From an uncultured Eubacteriales bacterium (GTDB lineage: Bacteria; Bacillota; Clostridia; Lachnospirales; CAG-274): a DNA stretch of 10,835 bases. The stretch covers positions 1-10,835 of the forward strand of contig CABUWB010000038.1 of NCBI GenBank assembly GCA_902495025.1, in the 5' to 3' direction. The notes under the pieces are model-generated. The model ran no database searches. It worked only from the letters and a program-made list of their open reading frames with translations, and was not told where the DNA came from. A program made the position numbers and the translations under genes. Shown one piece after another: positions 4,267 to 10,835 of this stretch (its first letter is position 1; each line of letters begins with the position of its first letter).

Positions 4267-5944
4267 TTGAATATTCCTCCTCAATATGTAAATATGATAA
4301 TAACTTTGATTTAAGTATTTTTATTCCTCTTACCTTTTCATTTTTATAGCCCTTTATTACAACAGTGTTACGATTATTTACCAGCACAAGTATCCCCATG
4401 CGTTTAAGCTCCGACAAAAGTTTTTTATTGCTGATAATATCTACCTCACTATACCCATCTGTCAATAATCTATTGGCAACAGCATTGTAAATTGCCATAT
4501 TGGGCATAATCCATACATTTTCTCTACATTTTATAGAAACCTTGCCCAAAAATTCATCCCCAATAAGCAAACCGTCATTTTCAACCATATCGTATAAAGT
4601 TTCTAAATAAAGCCGCACAGGATTAGTGACAGAATACTTTGCCCAATTTTGCTCCATAATTTTTATTATGCAACCTTTAAAATCATCAATGCTAATATAG
4701 GTTTCACCCAAAAAACGATTAATAGTTTCTGCACCTGCCATAAACCATGCGATTACCGTCGGACAGCGTTTTTGATGCCACTTTATTCCATGCAGTTGTT
4801 CTCTGTGCAAGCTAAAACTGTCAGTCATTTCTGCAATAAGATTAGCATTTTTCATTACAAACCTTATAAAATAATATTGAAAAGATAAAAATAAGTCCCT
4901 GTTTTTCTGCAAACGTGTTAAGGTCTCAACATTTAAAGTACCCTCGTCAAATTCTAAAACCAACATACGTGCAAGAGAACTGCGTTGAACTTTGGTTAAA
5001 GTTTCCCCTGTAAGCACCATATTAGGCACATATGCCGAACTAAGCTTGTTGCCCCTCATTTTCTTTGAACAACTGCCCTTATCGCCGATTTCACGCAATA
5101 GCTCCTCGAGAACATCCTTGTTTTTTGAGGTAACTGCACTCATATCATCTACGATAAGCACATTTCCTTTAGCCAGTGCAGCCGCACTTTTAATTGCAGA
5201 GCTTGAGTTTGTAAAACTTGCATTAAGTATGCTATAGTCAAGGGGATTATAAATAGCCTTCATTGATGAGGTCTTCATAAGTCCAGTGTCACCAATTATT
5301 GCAAGCAAAAGACAAAATCCATCGCTGCCTTTTGGCATTTTTTCTTCTAGCATTGCAAAAATCAGATACACAAGACAAATATATCCATAACCATCAACAT
5401 TAAAAATGTGATCAAATATATCCTTAACAAAAGTCTTACTCATTTCCTCATTTTTCAGATTAAATTTCTTTGCTGTCGTTCCCTCACAAGGGATTTCACA
5501 ACCACAGTCATTGCGCAAAACTTTTTCGTCTACGCCATCAGCTTTTATCTTTAGGTGTCCTAGTACAAAATCGTTCCTATACCATCCCCCTGCCTCATAT
5601 ACACTGATTACCTCAGTTTTGTCAAGTAATTGATTGTATTTCATCTGTACAGCCTTAACGTCCATCCCACGACAGTTAACATCTCCAAATATTTTAAAAA
5701 TATTTAAACCATTACATATCGTACCGGAATCAAACTCAGCTGATGCAACAGCAACATTTTCTCTGTACAATGTTGCATTGACTACATACTTATCTTTACC
5801 GTTAACTTTGATATAATGTTTTTCTCTTATAGGAGCAACATACACGTCATTTACCTCATAAGTTGCTAACTCACTACTTTCAATAACACTATATTCTTTA
5901 TTTTTTCTGGTAAAAACAACACTTTTCTCATTACTATTGAACAT
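4259..5944 (-). CDS. DUF927-like / SF3-type AAA+ ATPase (probable replicative helicase)
   Basis: A 561-aa protein starting at ATG 5944-5942, with GGAGG eight bases upstream; an in-frame ATG at 5959 overlaps that site. Residues about 40-150 form a beta-rich N-terminal part ending in 'EAGGWYRNDFVLGH', which resembles the GW-x-FV element of DUF927 proteins. A P-loop ATPase follows: Walker A GDTGLMKTS (218-226), Walker B LIVDD (263-267), a sensor-1-like MVLTGE (309-314) and a candidate arginine finger at R326 in 'SSLARMLVLEFDEG'. The last 130 residues look like a winged-helix DNA-binding region. DUF927 ATPases are associated with phage and plasmid replication, often beside primases. The P-loop lacks the usual glycine before Lys (LMKT instead of xGKT). 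It heads an operon with the 288-aa gene and lies divergently from the primase-helicase unit. Confidence 0.75.
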   Translation of the reverse strand: MFNSNEKSVVFTRKNKEYSVIESSELATYEVNDVYVAPIREKHYIKVNGKDKYVVNATLYRENVAVASAEFDSGTICNGLNIFKIFGDVNCRGMDVKAVQMKYNQLLDKTEVISVYEAGGWYRNDFVLGHLKIKADGVDEKVLRNDCGCEIPCEGTTAKKFNLKNEEMSKTFVKDIFDHIFNVDGYGYICLVYLIFAMLEEKMPKGSDGFCLLLAIIGDTGLMKTSSMKAIYNPLDYSILNASFTNSSSAIKSAAALAKGNVLIVDDMSAVTSKNKDVLEELLREIGDKGSCSKKMRGNKLSSAYVPNMVLTGETLTKVQRSSLARMLVLEFDEGTLNVETLTRLQKNRDLFLSFQYYFIRFVMKNANLIAEMTDSFSLHREQLHGIKWHQKRCPTVIAWFMAGAETINRFLGETYISIDDFKGCIIKIMEQNWAKYSVTNPVRLYLETLYDMVENDGLLIGDEFLGKVSIKCRENVWIMPNMAIYNAVANRLLTDGYSEVDIISNKKLLSELKRMGILVLVNNRNTVVIKGYKNEKVRGIKILKSKLLSYLHIEEEYSND

Positions 5945-5978
5945 TTTAAAAACCTCCATTTAACTTTATATTAAAAAA

Positions 5979-6000
5979 ACCAAACCAATAACTTTTTGGT
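5979..6000. promoter_or_regulatory. short inverted repeat upstream of the ATPase operon
   Basis: ACCAAA (5979-5984) and TTTGGT (5995-6000) are perfect inverted arms ten bases apart, 35-56 bases upstream of the ATPase ATG in the divergent intergenic region. It could be an operator for the minus-strand promoter, which I cannot place clearly (TAATATAAA at about 5966-5974 on the minus strand is the best -10 region). Confidence 0.3.
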
Positions 6001-6093
6001 ATAGCCATTATTTCACATATCAAAGTAAAATAAAAAGGAAAATCGTCGCAAAAAAAATTTTTTTAATTTATTTGAATCTTGGTACAATATATA

Positions 6094-6122
6094 TTAACAC
6101 TGTTAACAAACGATGATATAAT
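6094..6122 (+). promoter_or_regulatory. sigma-A type promoter with overlapping palindrome, drives the plus-strand operon
   Basis: TTAACA (6094-6099), 17 bases, then a perfect TATAAT (6117-6122). Transcription would start near 6129, about 28 bases before the chosen ATG. The -35 lies within the perfect inverted repeat TTAACA-C-TGTTAA (6094-6106), a good place for a repressor to block RNA polymerase. A small DNA-binding protein encoded elsewhere on the element would be the natural candidate. Confidence 0.75.
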
Positions 6123-6156
6123 TATTATATATACACTTTAAAAGGAGATGCTTATT

Positions 6157-8073
6157 ATGCCAAACAAGAATAATTTTGACTTCGACTCACCTTACAACGA
6201 CTCAATAGAATTAAGCATACAGGCTTTATGTGATGAATTACATCAATCCGATAAAACCGAACCCAACAACCCCGCAGAAAAAGATGATTTTACTAACTCA
6301 AAGGGTTCTGGGCTAATTGATAAATTAAATAAGAAGCTTAATTTCGACTTAAATCAGTACACCAATACGCATGACAAACACGAGGCTCTTAAATTATTAA
6401 AAGCATTGTATATGATTGAAAAAGACGGTTCATATCATAAAAACAAATATAAACAAAAAGAAAAAGATACCAAAAAGAAAAGAACGTGTATCCGCATTAT
6501 TGATGTATTAAGCAAACCTTGCCAGTCCAATATTACTGAACAACCTCTAAAAAAATCTAAAAATACTAAAAATTTAGAAAATCCATATTACTCTATAATT
6601 GAAAACATTAAGACTTCCATATTACCTTATGTGAGTAATTCTAAAATAAAAGAGTATTATTATAAACAAATCGATACAGCATGGCTTGCCATGTATGATA
6701 ATCTATTTCTTATAGCTACTGAGCCTACATCTTTCTATAATAGAAAACACGTAGATTTTGTTAATAAAAAAATTGATCAAATTGCAAATTTGCTTCAATA
6801 CGCATGTAACCATTTACCACAAACGGAAAATCTAGACATTGAATATAGCGAATCACCTTTAAATACCTTTTACAATATAATTTTACAACACAAATCGCAA
6901 TGCTCGGACTTTGACAAAGCAAACGCTATTGCAAGCGCTATGCCTACAAAAAAGCCATCTCGCGAACAAGTTGAATCGTTCACAGAACACGAAGATGATT
7001 TCATAGAAGAAAGCGATTTAAAAAGAATGCTAAAGGTTGTCAATTCTAACTCCATAAAAAAATGTAACAACGACCCCCAACTCAAATCGCTTTTTCAAAT
7101 CGATAGCTTTGATTCAACTGAAAAAATAAAAGATTGCAAATATGCACTTGAACGTATACATACTTTAATGGAATGGATTTTTGAAAAAAAACTTGTTGAT
7201 TCAAAAGACAAATATTATTATGGCACTATATCATGTGCACTCCAAGAAATAGTTTATGTAAAAGCAGAAAAATTACAAATCAAAAATTCCTTTTACGGAA
7301 ATAAATCTCACAGTATTTCCCTACGAAAGGCGTTGAAAGAATATGAAAAAAATCCTAGTAAGGCTCCAGAAATAGTAAAAGATGCTTGGGTGATAAGAGT
7401 TGAAAATAGAATGATGGTAAATTACGGAAACTATGAAAGAGCAATTATTGTCCATAAAATACATCAAAACCTATTTTCTTTAAAAAAATCCCTTTTTTCA
7501 TATAGAAATTATTATGATTTTATCTTTGCAAACTCTTTAATTCTTTCCACATTATCAATGATTATTTCCCCCGACGAAATAATCAAAGCCAAACTTTATG
7601 ATATATCCAAAAAGTTAAAAGATAAAACAGGTTACGATTTGGTTACTTTATACGATGAGGTTGATGGAAATTTTTGGGGTTTTATAGGTCAATGCTCTAT
7701 AACACCTAACTTATGTGATAATATTGTTGCCCTTTTTGTAGATATAATAAATAAGGCTCATTACGCTTACTATTCAACAGATGAAATATTAAGCTTTGTT
7801 ATTCCCATTAATAACCCTTTTTGTATAACTAGCTCTAATGAAACTAATATTAAATATAAATTTAGAATTGAATTATTCATAAGCCTTGTATCTCATTATT
7901 GTGTAATAACAGATTTTACATTAATAGAAAGTCAGAATATTTTTTTTAAATCAAAAGTACGACATTTAGATTTACATCATATTAATGACAAAATGAGCGA
8001 TACTTTTAAATCTATATTATTAATGTATAAAGCATATATAAAAGCTGCAAAAAAAAGTGCTAATAAAAATTAA
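6157..8073 (+). CDS. unknown 638-aa, lysine- and asparagine-rich protein
   Basis: I do not recognise this protein and see no catalytic motif. The start is ATG 6157 with AAAGGAG nine bases upstream; the in-frame ATG at 6148 directly touches that site. The first 60 residues are acidic and polar and probably disordered. Residues about 94-110 are a run of basic amino acids (KNKYKQKEKDTKKKR), a possible nucleic-acid contact. From about 145 on it seems helical, with many Tyr, Phe and Ile residues and a hydrophobic stretch near 'FIFANSLILSTLSMII' that could be buried or membrane-associated. Codon use is far more AT-rich than in the genes on either side (many AAA, AAT and ATA codons), suggesting a separate origin. 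It shares the promoter at 6094-6122 with the primase-helicase 82 bases downstream, so a replication or element-specific role is possible. Confidence 0.85.
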   Translation: MPNKNNFDFDSPYNDSIELSIQALCDELHQSDKTEPNNPAEKDDFTNSKGSGLIDKLNKKLNFDLNQYTNTHDKHEALKLLKALYMIEKDGSYHKNKYKQKEKDTKKKRTCIRIIDVLSKPCQSNITEQPLKKSKNTKNLENPYYSIIENIKTSILPYVSNSKIKEYYYKQIDTAWLAMYDNLFLIATEPTSFYNRKHVDFVNKKIDQIANLLQYACNHLPQTENLDIEYSESPLNTFYNIILQHKSQCSDFDKANAIASAMPTKKPSREQVESFTEHEDDFIEESDLKRMLKVVNSNSIKKCNNDPQLKSLFQIDSFDSTEKIKDCKYALERIHTLMEWIFEKKLVDSKDKYYYGTISCALQEIVYVKAEKLQIKNSFYGNKSHSISLRKALKEYEKNPSKAPEIVKDAWVIRVENRMMVNYGNYERAIIVHKIHQNLFSLKKSLFSYRNYYDFIFANSLILSTLSMIISPDEIIKAKLYDISKKLKDKTGYDLVTLYDEVDGNFWGFIGQCSITPNLCDNIVALFVDIINKAHYAYYSTDEILSFVIPINNPFCITSSNETNIKYKFRIELFISLVSHYCVITDFTLIESQNIFFKSKVRHLDLHHINDKMSDTFKSILLMYKAYIKAAKKSANKN

Positions 8074-8155
8074 GAATATAAAAATTTTACTTCTATATAT
8101 AAAATTAAAACACCAACAATAAAGTAAAAAAAATTACAAGGAGTTGAAATAATCT

Positions 8156-10732
8156 ATGATAAAGTTAAATGTATCACTAGAAAAAACACTCAGAAAAGTA
8201 AAGCCCGCTGGCAAAGAGATTGGTGCCATCAGCAACATCATAGCCGATTGTTACCGGTCAATCAGCTTACAGGAATTAGCTAATCTTGTAGGCAACCATG
8301 GCTGTACATTTTCGCCTGCTGTCTTCAGCGGCAAACGCTGTGCATCAAATGTAACCGAGGTTCAGCTTTTAGCATTGGACTTTGACAACAAGGAACTTAG
8401 CTTAACCTTTGATGAGGCTATAAGCAGGGCAGACAAACTTGACCTGCCTATAGCTTTTGCATACGAAACCTTTAGCTCGACAAACTGCAGCAAGTTTCGT
8501 ATTATCTTCAGGTACTTTGAGCCTATTGTTGATATGCGGTTTTACTCGCTGCTGTACAACGTTTTGCTGGAGCTTTTCCCCGAAGCAGACCATGCAACAA
8601 AAGACCCATCACGTATCTTCTTCGGTGGAAAACGTTTGCTTGGAGATGTCAGTGAGGAAGCTCTACAGCCAACCGTACTATTCTCGGCCTTATACAGACA
8701 TTTCGACGAAATGAAAAAGGGCAAAGTAACTAAGCTTAAAAGTTTTGCCCAAGATAACAAAATTGCCATAATAAATGATACTTTCAAGGTAGGCAACCTT
8801 ACATATAATGAGGTAAAAACTTTGGCAGAGCCTATTATATATAATAAAGGGGCGAACATTTTTCCTGACAATGAGATTTTTGTTGTATATGAAAGCAGTG
8901 GCTCTGCCAACATACCCAGCTCAGAAAAGGCCTCTGACGAACGCTTTCAATTCTCGCAAATATCTATACGTGATATTGGCACAGATAACCTGATAAACAA
9001 CTGTATGCTTATAAGAGCGTTTTATGAGGATACTTACTGGCTTTACTATCTGGAAATATGGGGTATATTAACCAATCTTATTCATATAAAAGGCGGCAGG
9101 AATTTCTTTAAAAAACTGATTAAAAACGCTTATGACAACTCACAATATAACTACGACTATGACAAATGGGACGCAAATCTGCGGCAGGTTACAAAATGTC
9201 CCTACGGACCGTCAAAATGCAATAATTTCTGCTCATTTCATGAGCAATGTATTCACAGCACAAATATTATCAGCACCGTAAAAACCGCAATCAATACTAT
9301 TACAACACTCAACAATAAAATCAACTACACAGATATACATACTGCAAGAGCGCAGCTATCACAATACTTATATTCAGCCTACAAAGATACCGACAGCAAC
9401 AGTGTACATATCATAAAAGCCCAGACGGGCATCGGCAAAACGCATGCCTATATTAACCTTATAAAAATGACAGTCAGCAGTTTTATTATAGCTGTGCCCA
9501 CAAACGCACTAAAGGACGAAGTTCTCTCACGTCTGCTGTCAGAAGGTGTAAAAGCTGTTGCAACACCTGCAATTCCCACCGACATAGGCAACAGCAATCT
9601 GAATAAAATTGAAGAATTTTTCAAACGAGGCGATTACCATGGTTACTCCAATTTTTTAAAAGAGCTTGAAAAGCAATTTGACAGCATAAAACAGTACAAA
9701 AAAGAGCTGAGCAAAACAAAGGCTTATGCAGGTACAATTGTAACCACACACCAAAGGCTGCCTTATATTTTCAGTCCCGAAACCTTAAAAACACATCAGA
9801 TAATAATAGACGAGGACATAATCAACACAATTTTCAAAACCGAGGTTATTGACCGAAAAAGCATATCCTATCTTATCACCAGAAAATACCTATCAATCTA
9901 TGCACTTGAAAGATTAAAGTACTTTAGCTCTGAAAACTCCAAAAATTATGGTCTGTACAAAAAACACATAAGATTAGAGCCAATCAACCTGCCAACTGAA
10001 GTTATGGACCGTATTTCCAATGACCCAAATATCGACTGGAATGTTGAAAACTTTTTAAATGCGGACGCCACTATGGCAACCGAAACCGAGGTGTATTATG
10101 CATGGATAACAAACCTTCCAATGCAGAAACTAATAATACTCTCGGCTACAATAGATGACCAAGTTTACGCCGGGTTCTTTAAAAACAGGCACATTAAATT
10201 TTATAAAACAGATTCCGTCAGATACAAGGGGAAGATAATTCAATACACAGATAAATCATACAGCAGAGCATGGATAAATCAGCATATAAATCAATATGAT
10301 AAGATAACAGAGTATTACAAACTTAAGGATTGCTACTCCATCACCTTTAAATTATACAGCTCAGATGACGACCCTCTCCATTTTGGAAATACCGAGGGCA
10401 TGGACGAATACAGCGATAAGGACTTGCTGGTTTTTGGTACACCATATCATAATGAGCTGGTATACAAATTTATGGCAGCCGTTATGGACTATGACATACA
10501 AGCGATAAACTCCGCACAGCTTAACCACCGTCTTGTTGAGCAAAATGAATACCGTTTTTACTTCTTTACTTACGATGACCCTGTACTGCAAAGGATACAG
10601 CTGTACCTGATTTCCGCCGCTTTAGAGCAGTCAGTAGGCAGAGCAAGGCTGATTAACAATGATAACACTGTTTATGTGTACTCCAATATGCCTGTAAGTC
10701 AGGCACGTTTTGAAAATCCGTCCAAGATATAA
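8156..10732 (+). CDS. primase-helicase fusion: AEP-like primase domain, four-Cys cluster, SF2 helicase
   Basis: An 858-aa replication protein. Residues about 50-175 resemble archaeo-eukaryotic primase (AEP/Prim-Pol) domains of phage and plasmid replicases, with an acidic pair in LLALDFDN (D75, D77), then 'ETFSSTN..KFRIIFR' and 'HATKDPSRIFFGG' (R153). At 348-365 four cysteines (C348, C355, C359, C365) form a likely zinc or Fe-S site. Residues 415-835 carry SF2 helicase motifs: Walker A AQTGIGKT (422-429), motif Ia AVPTNAL (446-452), motif II IIIDEDI (550-556), motif III LSATI (662-666) and motif VI QSVGRARL (825-832). It would prime and unwind DNA at the element's origin. The ribosome site AAGGAG is twelve bases from ATG, longer than usual. 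It follows the unknown 638-aa gene in an operon and converges with the excisionase-like gene at 10757. Confidence 0.85.
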   Translation: MIKLNVSLEKTLRKVKPAGKEIGAISNIIADCYRSISLQELANLVGNHGCTFSPAVFSGKRCASNVTEVQLLALDFDNKELSLTFDEAISRADKLDLPIAFAYETFSSTNCSKFRIIFRYFEPIVDMRFYSLLYNVLLELFPEADHATKDPSRIFFGGKRLLGDVSEEALQPTVLFSALYRHFDEMKKGKVTKLKSFAQDNKIAIINDTFKVGNLTYNEVKTLAEPIIYNKGANIFPDNEIFVVYESSGSANIPSSEKASDERFQFSQISIRDIGTDNLINNCMLIRAFYEDTYWLYYLEIWGILTNLIHIKGGRNFFKKLIKNAYDNSQYNYDYDKWDANLRQVTKCPYGPSKCNNFCSFHEQCIHSTNIISTVKTAINTITTLNNKINYTDIHTARAQLSQYLYSAYKDTDSNSVHIIKAQTGIGKTHAYINLIKMTVSSFIIAVPTNALKDEVLSRLLSEGVKAVATPAIPTDIGNSNLNKIEEFFKRGDYHGYSNFLKELEKQFDSIKQYKKELSKTKAYAGTIVTTHQRLPYIFSPETLKTHQIIIDEDIINTIFKTEVIDRKSISYLITRKYLSIYALERLKYFSSENSKNYGLYKKHIRLEPINLPTEVMDRISNDPNIDWNVENFLNADATMATETEVYYAWITNLPMQKLIILSATIDDQVYAGFFKNRHIKFYKTDSVRYKGKIIQYTDKSYSRAWINQHINQYDKITEYYKLKDCYSITFKLYSSDDDPLHFGNTEGMDEYSDKDLLVFGTPYHNELVYKFMAAVMDYDIQAINSAQLNHRLVEQNEYRFYFFTYDDPVLQRIQLYLISAALEQSVGRARLINNDNTVYVYSNMPVSQARFENPSKI

Positions 10733-10770
10733 AAAAGGCAAAAAAGCCTAAGGGCGTTATTCACCCTTAG
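10733..10770 (-). terminator. intrinsic terminator of the minus-strand excisionase-like gene
   Basis: CTAAGGG (10748-10754) and CCCTTAG (10764-10770) form a 7-bp stem around nine bases that include the gene's stop codon. On the minus strand it is followed by GGCTTTTTTGCCTTTTTT, a U-rich tail. On the plus strand no T-tract follows, so it may only weakly stop the converging primase-helicase transcript. Confidence 0.65.
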
Positions 10771-10835
10771 ACTTCTTGTAGATGTAGTTGATTACCGAAC
10801 GCTTCGGAATTTTCCAGTTGCGTCCCGTTCTGTAA
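10757..10835 (-). CDS. C-terminal end of an excisionase-like DNA-binding protein, partial
   Basis: Only the last 25 codons are in the window, ending at TAA 10759-10757. They read 'YRTGRNWKIPKRSVINYI' followed by YKKSKGE. This is like the end of the winged-helix 'excisionase/DNA-binding' (Xis, MerR-like) domain found in small recombination directionality factors and plasmid proteins, typically 60-80 aa, where '...GRxWRIPKxxVxxYI' is common. It would bind DNA and might steer the recombinase toward excision or act as a regulator. The gene converges with the primase-helicase, and its N-terminus lies beyond the right edge. Confidence 0.7.
   Translation of the reverse strand, partial: YRTGRNWKIPKRSVINYIYKKSKGE

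Noticed and set aside
5942..5959. Longer starts for four genes: ATG 5959, TTG 4284, GTG 3228 and ATG 6148
   Set aside because: In each case the longer start lies on or touches the ribosome binding site, and a second in-frame ATG (5944, 4266, 3219, 6157) has ideal spacing of about 7-9 bases.
8542..8913. A 123-aa minus-strand open frame
   Set aside because: It is antisense to the primase domain of the primase-helicase gene and has no supporting start signal.

Overview
The window looks like part of an integrated mobile element in a low-G+C Gram-positive bacterium, most likely a gut-type Clostridia (Ruminococcus/Oscillospiraceae-like). Pointers are AT-rich DNA, strong AGGAGG-type ribosome binding sites, sigma-A type promoters, a large serine recombinase with a zinc ribbon, and a replication module built from a primase-helicase and a DUF927-like ATPase. 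No rRNA, tRNA or core metabolic gene is present. Species and element family cannot be fixed from sequence alone.

Layout. (1) 1-1345, minus strand: a large serine recombinase, cut by the window edge at its C-terminus, with its own promoter at 1376-1404. (2) 1503-2421, minus: a tightly overlapping three-gene operon, DUF3791-like / DUF3990 (ADP-ribosyltransferase-like) / DUF3791, probably a toxin-antitoxin-type cassette, ending in a hairpin terminator at 1452-1502. (3) 2422-2973: about 550 bp without an intact gene but crowded with structure. It holds a promoter-bearing repeat in three copies (one inverted), a 9-bp perfect hairpin, two 78-nt cloverleaf elements (2547-2624 and 2837-2914), a gene remnant between them and a strong terminator. 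(4) 2974-3219, minus: a small 81-aa protein. (5) 3220-3399: AT-rich DNA with a near-palindrome and three 12-bp iteron-like direct repeats. (6) 3400-5944, minus: a two-gene operon of a DUF927-like AAA+/SF3-like ATPase and an unknown 288-aa protein overlapping it by 8 nt. (7) 5945-6156: divergent regulatory region with a good promoter overlapped by a palindrome. (8) 6157-10732, plus: a very AT-rich unknown 638-aa protein, then an 858-aa protein joining an archaeo-eukaryotic-type primase domain, a four-cysteine cluster and an SF2 helicase. (9) 10757-10835, minus: the C-terminal end of an excisionase-like DNA-binding protein.

How it may work together. The recombinase and excisionase-like protein would move the element. 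The ATPase, the primase-helicase and perhaps the two unknown proteins beside them would replicate it. The DUF3990 cassette would stabilise or defend it. The most unusual part is the pair of cloverleaf elements. They have the same order of stems, the same length and essentially no unpaired bases at the four-way junction, yet their stem sequences are unrelated. This is what compensatory change in a selected structure would look like. Whether they act as RNA, as extruded DNA, or are a family of small mobile repeats cannot be told from this window.
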